64,000 nucleotides of DNA from Magnolia sinica (taxonomy: Eukaryota > Streptophyta > Magnoliopsida > Magnoliales > Magnoliaceae). Positions 22,901-35,026 of this stretch are shown here, piece after piece. The stretch's first letter is position 1. Every line of letters starts with the position of its first letter. The position numbers and the translations under genes are program-made. The stretch covers positions 69,098,501-69,162,500 of the forward strand of contig NC_080588.1 of assembly GCF_029962835.1 (NCBI RefSeq), in the 5' to 3' direction. The notes below the pieces were generated by a model. It was not told where the DNA came from. It saw nothing but the letters and a program-made list of their open reading frames with translations, and made no database searches.

Positions 22901-25332
22901 ATTACTACATTGTTGCATCGACTCGCTTCACGAAACAAATTCTGAATGCAACAGCAGTATTACATTACAGTAATTCCCAAATGACAGTTTCTGGGCCATT
23001 GCCCGCTGGTCCTACTTACCAAAAACACTGGTCCCTAATGCAGGCCAGGACCATCAGGTATACTTTTTCTTTAATGACTTTGACCTTTAACTTTGCATAC
23101 AGGCACGCATGTCATGAACACCTGTTTTTCCCCCTTTTTGGGCTATAATCATAAGCTGTAGCCAAGGGAGTTGTGTAGAGCCCTTCTATCACTACTACTC
23201 TCTATACATATGATATGGGTATCTATGTGTGAGATTCGGGCTGTTCATTAGGTAGCCCGGCTGTATTTGTCCTGAAAATGAGACATTGCTCAATCATCAG
23301 GTAGGTGACACATGTATGATGAGTATGGACCATTAATCATTTGTTTCACGATCTATTTTTCTACCAGATAAATGGCACAGATCTCTCACACGTTCTACAC
23401 TGGCACGTGTGGGGAAAGAGTATCAATTGCATTTCTCTAGTATATGCTTGGGGTAACAGTACCAGTAAGATGCAGTATCAGTAATGGAAGCCAATGTTGC
23501 ACAGATGCTTGTGGGATATATGATTTAGCTGTACCATGTTCCTCTAGTCTACTCTGTCAGAGTCAATTCGTTAGATGCCATATCTGTATCCGTGTCCTGG
23601 ATTTTGAGAAATATAAATTGGCATCCCGCTGCCTATAACCATCTGTACCCTCAGCCATATCCCGCCATTATAACTGCTCTTTCAAATTCAAGCTCGCACT
23701 TGGTCTAGTTCCATGTTAATAAAGTTCTAAGCTTTTAGACATTTTCCAGTCTCAACAATGTCTCATATATATCGTCTGAAAAAAAGAATGTCTCATATCT
23801 AATCTATTTTGGCTAATCTGTCTTTCCTTTTTCTTTTTGTTAAGATGGAACTTGACAGCAAACGCAGCCAGGCCAAACCCTCAAGGCTCATACCACTATG
23901 GAACAATTACGCCAACGAAGACGATTGTGTTGGCCAACTCGGCACCTCTGATAAATGGTAAGCAGCGTTATGCTGTTAATGGGGTCTCCTACATTGTACC
24001 TGACACACCTCTGAAGCTCGCGGATCAGTTCAACATCCCTGGCATCTTCGAATTCAACACCATCCAGGACCTGCCAAAAGATACCCCCACAGTCCTTGCC
24101 ACCCCAGTCATGCCTGCTTCCCTCCATGACTTTTATGAAATAGTCTTTCAAAACAACGAGAACACCATGCAATCCTGGCATCTTGATGGTTACGACTTCT
24201 GGGTTGTTGGGTAAGCCTAGTTTCTTTATATTTTCGGCTGGTATTGTTGTTAATTTCTGATTCATGTGGACAATTAATAACTTAAGGTGCACAATGTATA
24301 GACATGTGTGTATGAAACCATCATATGTGAAGTTCACATGCAAAGGATTTCCTCTGCCAGTGTGTCATGCTTGAAGGACATCCAAGCATGCAAAAGGTGG
24401 GCCCCACCATGAAGTGCTCCCTGGGATCAGATGATGCTGGAGTTTAAACATAACTTCCTGTGCAAACTCAAGATGTTGATGGCCTCACTAATACGTTGAT
24501 AGCTACAATAATGTCATTTGAACTTAAATTCTAATAATTGGTTCATTTGCCTCTCATGATTGCAGGTTTGGTAATGGGCAGTGGACACCAGCCTGCAAGA
24601 GAAAGTACAATCTTGTTGATGCTGTCACAAGGCATACCACTCAGGTAACTAAAAGCAGTCCTTTTCACCAAGCAAATTTTGGCATTTTCTGTGGTGTCCT
24701 TAGTTGGGTTTTATCTGGAATTTAGGCACTGTTTGGGTGCAGTATTTGTACAGTATCTCAGTAATTACTTTAGCGTGTGCTTGGTTGCACTAAATATCAT
24801 GAAGTATGATGATGTTTCAAGATTAATCAGTCTAATTTGGTGCAGATTTTCATGATATTTGATGCAACCAAATGCACTCTCAACAATAATACACACACAT
24901 GCAATTGTCTTGCTTTCAACTTGGACTTGAGAGATTTGTCACTTCAATCCAGGGGCTACATCCTCACAATGAATATTGGTTTATGTTCTGATGTATCGGA
25001 ATGGTTTCCCTTAAAACCATTTCTGATTTGTTGTTTCACAAACATGCACAGAAGTACAAATGCGCAAGCATGTGCACATAAGAACATACCTTATAGAATA
25101 CATTTGATCAATGCGTATTTTCTTGCAGGTGTATCCAAGGTCTTGGACTGCAATCTTGGTGTCGTTGGACAACCAAGGGATGTGGAACATACGGTCTGCA
25201 ATGTGGGCTAGGCAGTATCTGGGTCAGCAATTCTATCTCAGAGTATGGACCTCAGAACACAAACTTTCAAACGAATACAACATGCCTCTAAATGCACTAC
25301 TCTGCGGAAAAGCCAAGGGTCTTCACGCATAG
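19950..25332 (+). CDS. SKU5-similar multicopper-oxidase-like secreted protein
   Basis: Eight coding exons: 19950-20090, 20594-20703, 21753-22023, 22402-22501, 22712-23057, 23845-24210, 24566-24644, 25129-25332. All junctions are GT-AG, phases fit, total 1617 nt (538 residues, normal for the family). A hydrophobic signal peptide covers about residues 1-23, before DDPYRYFTWTVTYG. Three cupredoxin domains follow. Copper ligands are replaced: LTWNGIKQRKNSWQDGV in domain 1, WHLDGYDFWVVG and GMWNIRSAMWARQYLGQQF in domain 3, as in SKU5/SKS and pollen Bp10/NTP303 proteins, so no oxidase activity is expected. N-glycosylation sites include NYT, NAT and NLT. The C-terminus NALLCGKAKGLHA has no GPI-anchor signal, unlike SKU5 itself, suggesting a soluble cell-wall protein. 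SKU5 relatives act in directional cell growth and pollen tubes. The ATG at 19950 was chosen because an earlier ATG at 19902 lies inside the intron. Confidence 0.95.
21121..21306 (-). mobile_element. 5'-truncated LINE-like insertion in intron 2 of the coding region, with target-site duplication
   Basis: The 15-bp sequence ttgaggatacattgt occurs at 21121-21135 and 21292-21306. Between them is a 156-bp insert that starts with a long T-run (poly(A) on the minus strand) followed by 'gaaatggtgatcac'. A poly(A) tail with a long duplication is the signature of target-primed reverse transcription. Confidence 0.85.
24727..24876. repeat. Small foldback element in an intron of the SKU5-like gene
   Basis: TGCTTGGTTGCACTAAATAT (from about 24778) is inverted in 'tgatatttgatgcaaccaaa' (from about 24849). 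The arms of roughly 28 bp would form a hairpin. It lies between exons 7 and 8. The 'ggcactgtttggg' at its left resembles small hAT-type elements. Confidence 0.5.
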
Positions 25333-26606
25333 TAAGGTTTGATATCTCTGTGAATTTTAATTATTTTTATGTCACAATGGTGTGACAGCAATGTAAGGGA
25401 AAAGAAAAGGGAAAGAATGTGTTTTGAGTGTATCTTTATGCACAGTTTGCTTCTCATAGTTAATAATTTTAAGCATTTTCAACCATGTTTGAGGTTTTTT
25501 TCTTTTTTGGGGGGCCCACAGATTGATTGTTATGGATGGTCCATTTGTTGGGCAGTCCATAATGGGGTCCACCTGTCTGCTTGCGGGTGATCTGAACCTT
25601 TCAATTATGGGCCCTGCAGTAGATGGGCAACTGTATAAATATCACATCAGTTGTACAATGTTACGAGTCTGTTCTTGGCATTCAAACTGATGGCCGAGTC
25701 ACATTGCTGTGATTTTTATGTAGTCACCTATCTGTAGTATGGCCCACCAGATCGCCTGCTTGCATTTTCTGTCTTTCCAGGCGCATATGCCAGGCATGGA
25801 TAGGCCAATGGCAACCACAGGGCAACTAAGACAACCTCTTGTAGTTCAATAACCATACCTGACATAGAAACAAAATATTTAAGAGAAGAAAACTGTTCAG
25901 TCATTTGCCACATGTATTGATCAACGGCTGATGTTTGCCATGGACGGACCGATAAAATTCGAGGGTAGTTTTCAAGTTATTAAAAATCCCAAGTCTTCAA
26001 TCTTTTTAGCTAATAAATAAAGGATAAGATACTATAAAATCAAATTGGTTTCCTTTCACTTGGCTGGAAATGGACTTATCTTGGCAGCTTACTATAGGAA
26101 CTTTCATGTTAATAAACCAAACAGTACACGAGTGCTTCAAAATGATCTCAGCCGTTAGAGAGCCATCAAATGCAATTTTCTAATATACTCAGAAAGCAAG
26201 TATAGGATTCAAGGATCCATATCAGAGGATGCTTGCCTGGATAATGTGCAAAATATACATGTATTTTCAGTTTGTGCAAATGGGTCAGATATTGAAGGAT
26301 CTGTACAATTGTTGTATTTGTTGGTTTTTCATTTGGATGCATCAATTTTCTTAGTCGTCCTTACACAACTTAGGTATTTGGGGATGTATTGTACTTGTCA
26401 TTTTAAAATTATTTCAATTCAAATAAATATTGGAATGATATATGCTGCTAGAATTTGCAAGAGTTCAAAGAACGTCTACCACTCGAGATGATGAAATAAC
26501 TGACAGATTTCAACAATCTAAAATCTGGATAATTTTGAGAATTATAGTAAGTTGGGACGGTGAAGGCTGCCCCTCGTTTGGAAGGGGGCCCTGAGGCCCA
26601 AAGATC

Positions 26607-26925
26607 ATACAGCTCTGATAGCACTTTGTTGGCTTTTCAAAGCCCAAATGGTGACAGGTGCAGCTCACATATAAGGAAGAGAGAAAAAAAAATGTATTAT
26701 ATTATTTTCTCAAACAAAGCTACTGCTGCTGGAGACTGCTACTGCTGTAAAGAGAATTTCTTAAACAAAGCTACTGCTATAAAAAGAATGACTTGCTGTT
26801 CTTTTTCTAATTTTTCTACACTTCACAACATGGCTATTTATAAGATTAGCTAGTGTTTACAAAAGACATTACTACCCCTATCTAGTACATTCACCAGGAG
26901 CAAATGCCATTGGGCAGCCAAACAA
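26607..26925 (-). mobile_element. Copia-type LTR fragment with adjacent primer-binding site
   Basis: On the minus strand a TATAAATAG box (about 26833-26841) is followed by a leader ending ...GCCAACA, then TGCTATCAGAGC, which resembles the initiator-Met tRNA primer site with one change. The arrangement matches a 5' LTR followed by the start of an internal region. No coding part or second LTR is visible. Confidence 0.5.
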
Positions 26926-28149
26926 TTCTTACGGAGAAACCAACAGTCTGGATGAATCTGGATGAGACAGGGAGGATGGAGGATGCATCTGTTGGATTAA
27001 TCTGCAAAGGCAGGGAGGATGCATCTGGTTTGCACGTTCCAACAGTATTGGGCCCTGACATAGGTGGATCCCAAAAACCCCATTTATATGACAATCCTAA
27101 CCTCTTGATTTGTGGTCTGAAAATTGATAGTTTAGAAGAGAAATATGGCAAAGATCCGAATTCAACTAAAGGAAAAACCACAATATTTTGGTGATAAGAT
27201 CTTTCTGTCTGTAAGCTTTAGAGCCTGATTCATTCACTATGGAGCCAAACACATTGATCTGTATGACTGAACTACTGACCTAGTTGTCCAAACTGCAAAG
27301 TGAGATTTATCCTGAAATAGAAAAGCAAAAGGAATAAGAGAAAAGAAAAGAGATTTGCTCAAATAATGCAATAATCCACTTCCTTATAACTCACCTTGAT
27401 TCAAGCTGGCCATTGACGTTTTTCATGATCATGTGCTACTTGGTTAAGGGCGTGTTTGGGTGAAGTCTCAAATTGAATTGTAATTGTTGTAGTCCATTAA
27501 GTGGAAAAGTCATCAACTTGTAGTTATTCACAATGATATTGATTGTCCAGATTTCAAATAGCAATTTCATGGACTTGGAAATGACTGCAATCTGAGCGCG
27601 ACTTCCTCGTTGTGACTGGGGCGGTCGATGGGCTGGGCTCGGGCTAGGAAAAATTAAAAAATATTTGAATAGGCCTAGCCCAAACAGTTCCAAATCTGGG
27701 CCAAAGCCAACCCTATCTTGGCCTGTTGACAACCTTCGTTGTGACCTGTCTGATGTGTCCGGGAAAATATGGCTTCTGCCTATGGCTGCACATTACAAGA
27801 TGCGGAAAGCATCTCCCTGCCTTAATTTTGAATTCCGCCTTATAGGAGACGTTTTGCACCATGTCATGTAGCCATGGACTTGAGAAAACATTCAGAGCCT
27901 GTGATTTTGAGTTCTACTGTGTTCATGTTTTTCATTTGCCCCATGATTAACACTCCATGAATTCAATGGCTTAAATTACTCGCATTGTGCCTGACCTTAT
28001 CATGATAAAACCAAATGCATATGATTGAGACCCATGGTTCATTGCTCTATTATCTATGAGAAAATATGCTACAAAAACAGCTGCATTCGGTTGCACAAGT
28101 GAATTGAATTGAAGGCATTCATTTTAATCAAGCCCAAATGACCAAAAAA

Positions 28150-28151
28150 AA

Positions 28152-28181
<30 letters not shown>
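28150..28181. repeat. GAAA microsatellite
   Basis: About seven tandem GAAA units inside an A-rich stretch. Confidence 0.85.
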
Positions 28182-28182
<1 letters not shown>

Positions 28183-29986
28183 AAAAGAAAGAGAAAATTA
28201 AGGAGGCCAGACCCTTGATACAAAATGCTATGAAAATTACAACCCAGTTATTGTCACTTTACTAGACTAACTAATGCAATTCATTTTGATAATACATCCA
28301 AACAACCTAAAGTGAATTTTTTTAACATTTTCATGATTTCCCAAAGGAAATGCTTTGCTTGTGGGTCCTCATTTTTGTTCATCTTGGGCAAAGAGTGGCA
28401 TTGATCAGTTAAAATCTTAGATATTTTTTCCTCGCACTATTAATACAAAACAAGTTTATTACAATTAGTATTTTCAATATTGGAGATATTATCAATAATA
28501 TCAGCAATATTATTGGTATCGTCCACAGCAATACTGGAACCCTAACTGATACAAAAAAAAAAATCCAAATGTCAGTGATTTATCTCTGATATTTGGTAAT
28601 GCCAACGATATTTTGGTCTATGAACAATATAAAAGTTCCTAATATCAGGCATGGTAATGATAATAGCACAAATACTGGGAATACTTCTATAAAATGCCAA
28701 AAATTTGTGAGAATATCACAAAAAATCCCCTAAATCGAAAAAATTAAAATAAAAATCTCCTATGAGGTTTTTTTTTTTTTTTTTTTCAGAATTTTGTTCC
28801 TTAGGTGATTTAGGTCGACCCTCTTGATTTTTGTTGAATTAAAACTTAGATTTGGGAGAGAATTTCCACTCAATGTAGAGATGGAGCCATAACTCAAAGA
28901 TGACAAAATTAAATATTGATAAAGCTTCTTTCTTCTTTTGTTTTCAAATTTCAACATGGATTGAAATATCAATGTATAATTCTATGCAGTGACATGAATT
29001 TGTGGCAAATCAATTGCATTTGAATAGATGATGAGAAAATTGGGAAATACTAATTTTTTCCATTTTTATCTCTCAAATTAAGAATTGAATATTTTATCAT
29101 TTGCATTCTATGGTATTTGAATGATGTGAACTATAGATATAATTGCACATTGTTTTTTCTAACAACAAATGGCTTAGGCCCTTATAAAATAGAAACTAAC
29201 TATGTAATTTTTTTTAATGATATTTTAATTCCTAAATATGTAAATTATCTTTTAATGTTTTCTAAAGTATCATTGAAAATTTTCAAATATTTTTCCTCAA
29301 TCAATAATATTTTTTCAAATATTGGCAATACTATCAATGATATCAGTATATGTTTCCTATATACCAATTATTTATACAAGTAGTAATACCAATACAATAC
29401 TTTAACACTGGCTGCAACACATCCAATGTATTGCTATTTTTCCATTGGGATGGTAGATGTTGGATATCCTTCATGTTAGAATGATCGAAACCATTTATAT
29501 AATGAACCTAACGGTGAATGGGTGATACCCAAAAATATTTTTAAAAAAAAAAAAAAATCTTCAAGATCAAAAGATCCCATCAATGGCCCAAAAAACAATA
29601 GCCAATGTTCAAAGGAAAAAATTTTAATGAACAAAGGTTGTGCTCAATATTGGTCCATGGGGCCCACTTGTGGACAATAATTAGTAAATGTGTCCCACAT
29701 GTTTTTTATCCTCTCTGACCCATCTTTAAAATTCCCGTTAAGTTGGATGAGATGAGATAACCTTTCCTTCATCTTAAATTTTTGATGGAGGCATCATAAA
29801 CCATCACACATCCTCAAAATGATAAAAATTTAAAGAGAAAATAGAGAATGAAAGATACATATCCATTGTCCATTTGGTCTATCCTAAAGACAATCTAAGT
29901 ATTGATTATAATTTGGAGGCCATCTTAACCATAGAATCAAATAAGTGATAAAATTTTCTGTACTCACTGACGTACATGGTATATTT

Positions 29987-30352
29987 TCAACTTTTACAAA
30001 ATTCCCCAGACCGCATAGACCATCGAATCTTGCGTGCCAACCCATTTGAGCTGACTTTAGGTTGAAATATTCCAATACAAGAGCCTTTTATGGATATCCC
30101 CATCCATGAGAAGCCCATCATATAAAAAGTTTGGTGATGGAAACATGATCCTAGATCCAACAACAGTAGTTCCATCGCCAATGTAAACATCAAGATATAT
30201 TGTAACAAACCCAAATACAAAATCCCTTTTGAAAGATAATCCTTATACAATTTTCTCCTTTTGAGTAGGTAAGATCCAAACAAGATCCAATAGGGTTTGA
30301 ACATGATTTCAACCTTGGGCTGTTGCTTCTTAATATTTTTTTGTCTTAACAT
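29987..30352 (-). other. Unrecognised 121-codon reading frame
   Basis: Open from about 30352 to 29987 on the minus strand, rich in Leu, Ile and Phe with a hydrophobic middle, and placed in AT-rich DNA. An alternative frame is also fairly open (it contains YLDVYIGDGTTVVGSR). I recognise no domain. It may be a decayed transposon or gene fragment, or a chance frame. Confidence 0.15.
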
Positions 30353-33300
30353 GAATTGTCACCGACATTAAGGTTAAGGGCCTCTATCACCATTCATGTT
30401 GTTAGACCAAAATAGGAAGATGTTTGTTCAATTGATTAGTGACTAATTACATATAATAAGCATGAGAGGTTTGCCACGTCGGCGCATTTGCAGAATTGTG
30501 TTGGGTTTTCTTATACAGGCAGTTGGGATGATGAAACCTCTAATCTTGATTAGTTCCTTTATTTTTATTTTTATAAAGAAGTATGGTTTGAGACATGAAA
30601 AAGTATAGACCCATGTCATTTTCAACCTTTAATTTTCACATCTATATCAATTAGGTCACACCAGTGGCCCATCTTTTTCTCACTTAAAAAGAAGAGTTAC
30701 CATGTATCCATACTATCCATTGCCCGGGCACTTTATCGTGTGCATCTACACTAAAACAATCGTCAATCTGATTAACATTTCCAAGATCCAATGGATAAAG
30801 GCTTCTTATATCCCTTAATTAAGGGATTGAATTGATAATATATACAAATTCCTCTACTTCTACTGTTAAGATGTTTCCCAATATGTGATTTTATTTGAAA
30901 GATAAATAAAATTTATTAATTTTAGATGGCTAATAACCTGAAAATTATAAGAGACCAAGAGCAAGAGGAGAAAACCCAGGAAGGCAAAATAATAATAATA
31001 AAGAAAACCCACATCCAAAATAAAAAAATAAAAAAACCCCCACACCTCAGGCCAATCTGCAGAAATTGGGCTTACTTGATGAATGGTTTAGATTACCATG
31101 TGGTAATATCTCTTGTTTTAATTTATAATTTGTTTTGATGTAAGATTTTTGATTGATTGAAATGAATTTCATTAGCCAGTATAACATGCTCTAAACCCAT
31201 AATTTTAAAGCATGTTAATAAAGCCTACACGGCACATGGGGCCCACATGCAATGATGGTCGGATAATTGGAACTGTTCATCCTCTGGGGATATTTAGAAT
31301 GGCTTATGGTCCAATGATCATGCTAAGATAATGATCTGGCTATTGATTTGTGGCGTTGAATGTGAGCTATTGAAAATTTTCATTTGGATGTTTTATATTC
31401 AAGTACATGTATTGATGATCAGAATGCTTGCTGCGGCTCAAATGGGGTAGTACCAGAATCTGTGTGCTTCTGACCGTCAGATATGTGGGTCCCAACGGGC
31501 TGACTAGACCAACCAAACTCGAATACTTTAGGGCTGTCAACGAGCTGATCTCTACTGGGACCCAAGCCCAGTGCTTCTCTACAGATGGTATAAATAAAAA
31601 CCTATGGCCCAAAGCAGATTGTACGCTGACTTGTCATACAGCCCCATCTTTCCTGCTAGCATGCCTCTTCTGGAGGACATCCGTACCATGCAAACGGTGG
31701 GGCCCGATATGGAGATGAGCCATCCCGAAAATCAGGCTAATCCACTCGTTGGTTGGAATCATACGGTTGTCCATGATTCCGACTGCGTGTGGCCCATGTG
31801 ATGAGCGGACAGGGGTAATTTTTGTAATCTTCGTGATGGGGGTGGTAGTTTTCATGTGGGATGCTGCCTTGAAACATGAGTCTGCATTACAAGTTTACCA
31901 TACAACAGCTTGCAGGTGATCTGTTTCTGCATGTACGAGTATTACGGTGCGATTCCTATATATGGTGCAATGCGCTGTACACACCCCGACTCAACTCAGT
32001 TCATGACCTCTTCTCACTCATCTTTTAGTCACAAATATCGTGAGAATATGCTCACCGCGATATTTTGTCATTATATCGATAAATAATGACAAAAGTAATC
32101 TGAGAATAAGAACATAACAGCCGTCCATCTTGAACCGTAATCGCCTACTATGCCAGTTTTACATGGGGGCACTTTTTTCTTTTCGTTTTTTTTTTTTTGT
32201 AAATGTAAAATCCACTCCGTACATCAGGTTCTATCCTAGGTGTTAGGCCCTGATTTTAAAAAATCAGCTAGGTTCGTAAGTCAGATGGGCCGCACCACAT
32301 GGAAGAGTGGAAATGGCATGCGGACCGTAAGTTTATTTGTGGGACCGCCATGTGGTGTATCTTTGGTCAAACCTATTAATTAGGTATAACTCACTAGGAT
32401 AAAAGGAAGAGAGAGAATCAGCCTGATAAAAAATTCAGGTGATCATGCCAACTTAAAGTTTTGGGGAGCAATTTTAAATTGTAAGATTGGTGTGGCCCAT
32501 ATGATTTTTTAATCAGGTTTATATGTTTTAAATGTGGTTCAAAAAATGTTTTTCATCAAATGGACAGAGTGGATTTTTCATATACGACATGTGAATACCA
32601 TCGAGCTTGGGTGTTTTTGTTCTGCATGGAAAAGTATTGTACATGATTCCAGTACGTCTATCTTATTTAAGGTGGGCCTATTCAAAATTTGGATTTTCCT
32701 TTGTCAGCTTGGTACATTGACAACACCGAAGTAGTCCAAACGGGTCGTGTCTGGTCAGGCTGTGGGGGATTTACACCCACCTCAGACCCGTCCCATTTGG
32801 TTATTGCACTCATGTGACAGAAGAATTCAGACCCTGTGCTTTCTATTAATAGAACTTTTTTGTTTGCTTGCATGCTGATTGGTCCACGTCATTACTAATA
32901 TTATCAACACTGCGGCGTTAAATGCTGTCTGTGATATTTGGCCAAAATCTACCGTAGCCAACAGAAAATTTATATTCATGACAAGCAGTGAATCCTTGCT
33001 GATGATAGAAACATGGGTAAGACCCCACAATTGCAGTAATTCAGCCCATTTATTGGAATGAAATTTCACACAACCTTGCCATGGAAAGCCGTGTAACCAA
33101 AAGCTAATGGGCACAACTTAAGTGGGCCACACCACAAAAAAAAAACTATGGGAATTGAATGCACACGAATCAGGATATAATATCTGTTTTCACCTTTTAT
33201 CATGATGGGGATCGCCTTTACCAATGGATAAATAAAATATGTCTTACATTTTGTAAAACAATGCTGGCAACAAATAAAGAAGAGGACGTAGGCTTATGTT

Positions 33301-34268
33301 ACTAAGTAAAGAAAATGCTAAATCAAGAAAAGAGATATTATGAAACCTTTGACCTACACATCTAACTAGCTCTCGTGGTTCACCCAACGGAGTGACTCAA
33401 TCAATATACAAAGGTGCTTGTGGTGATTTAGGGTGGAGTTGGAGGTTTTTATTATTTGAGAAAGGTAGAAAGGTTTTTCACAATTATATATAGAGCAGTA
33501 CACGAACCGAGTTAGCTCGGTTAGCTCGCTCGAATTGACTCGGAAAAGCTAGACTCGACTTGGATTGAAATTGTGTTTGAGCCGAGTCAATCTAGTTTTA
33601 TTGAGCTCGAAAAATTTCGAGTCGAGTTCGAGCTGAACCGAGCTCGACTCGACTCGACTCAATCTTGAGCTCGAACCCGACTTGGTTCGGCTCTACTCGA
33701 TTTTTTGACTGTGTTTATACATTTCAAAACATTTAAAATAATAATTAAAAAAAACCCTAACCCACTCGAGTCTCGACCGTTCTCCAACACTCGACCCTAA
33801 AAATCCTAACCCACTCCAGCCGTCTAGCGGCAATGCCTGATCCAAACCCTATCAATCTCTCTCCTCTCATCTCTCTCTCTCGCCGTTCTCCATCGCCTGA
33901 ATGGCAACTGACGACCACTCTCCTCTCCTCTCTTTCTCACACGTTCTCCAGCACTTGAACGGAACAACCGACAACTACTCTCCTATACTCTCTCTCTATT
34001 CTCTAGTGTACACATGGACGACCGACAACTGAAAGGTACTCTCTCCTACTCCTCTCCCCATCTCTCTATTCTCCAGCGTCCATCCAATTAGTGGACCCCA
34101 CCTGACCACTGGCCCAGTGGCTATGGCCCAATCAAACATTTACAACCCACCCGAAAACTCGAACTTGGCTTGATCTCAGCTCAAACTGGACCGAGTTGCT
34201 GACCTATTCGAGCCGAGTTGTCAATCCAAGCTCGACGACTGAGCTGAGCCGAGTTCAAGTTGAGGTAT

Positions 34269-34992
34269 TGATGTAGAGCGGGTCGCAGACAATTTCATGG
34301 CCAAGATGGATCAGAAAAGGCCCGGTCGACGACAGAAGTGATCCGGACCATCGGACCTTAGATCGGGTGTATCTCGCAATCCGGAATGAGTTATCTGACG
34401 TAAAATATATGATTTTGGGGTAGAACGAGCTACTTTAGCCAACCAACCCGGCTATGCCGGGTTGCGTCGCCCGGAATTACGAAAAACCCCTTGATCGATG
34501 GTCGTTTCCCTGTTTTAATTTCGTTTTTACTATAAATAGTAAGTTTTAGTTTGATTATAACTCTTCATCCGTTGGGCTTTAGGAGTTGCGCCCAACCTGA
34601 AAAGAGCTTAGAATAATTAGGGGAACGGTTTGGTGAAGCCAAATAGGACATTTACTATTTTTGGCCAAAAACCTTGCGCACTAGTAGACATCACGACCGT
34701 CTATAAATAGTAAGTTTACTATTTATAGTAAGTCGCGGATTCTAGGAGTTTGAATTGTAGTTTGATTATGATTTTTTTCCCATTGCTTGATACCCTTATT
34801 TAAAGGGTTGTGAACTCGTTTTTAATGATTCCTCAATCAATTTTGAATTTATTAGAATTTATTTCTATTTTCTGCTTTCTTTCCTCGTGGATTCGAGAAG
34901 TCTCTGTGAGGAGTCCAGAGAAGTTCCATGGATTCGGAATAATTATCCTCTTGAGGAAGACGGTGCTCGACCTCACGTCCTCCCCTGCGTCA
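34269..34992 (+). repeat. 5' LTR of the chromovirus
   Basis: 724 bp, TGATG ... GCGTCA, preceded by the duplicated target ggtat (34264-34268). It differs from the 3' LTR at about fifteen positions by eye, nearly all transitions. Confidence 0.93.
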
Positions 34993-34995
34993 GTT

Positions 34996-35007
34996 TGGTA
35001 TCAAAGC
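34996..35007 (+). promoter_or_regulatory. Primer-binding site of the chromovirus
   Basis: TGGTATCAAAGC begins three bases after the 5' LTR. It matches the complement of the initiator-Met tRNA 3' end (TGGTATCAGAGC) except for one base. Confidence 0.85.
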
Positions 35008-35026
35008 GAGGTTTCTCCTCGGATTG

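Larger units (their letters stand above)
25333..33490. other. Intergenic region between the SKU5-like gene and the nested element
   Basis: Over 8 kb without a convincing gene. The first few hundred bases must include the 3'UTR, but I cannot fix its end. The rest is AT-rich with an LTR remnant (26607-26925), a GAAA microsatellite (28150-28181), a pair of ~40-bp direct repeats (about 28470 and 29300), an unexplained minus-strand reading frame (29987-30352), and scattered fragments rich in 'gtgggccc' and 'ggatgg' boxes (about 31200-31800 and 32280-32720). Confidence 0.55.

Noticed and set aside
32030-32070. Short palindrome ATATCGTGAG ... CTCACCGCGATAT
   Set aside because: Imperfect and short, with no associated gene or element.
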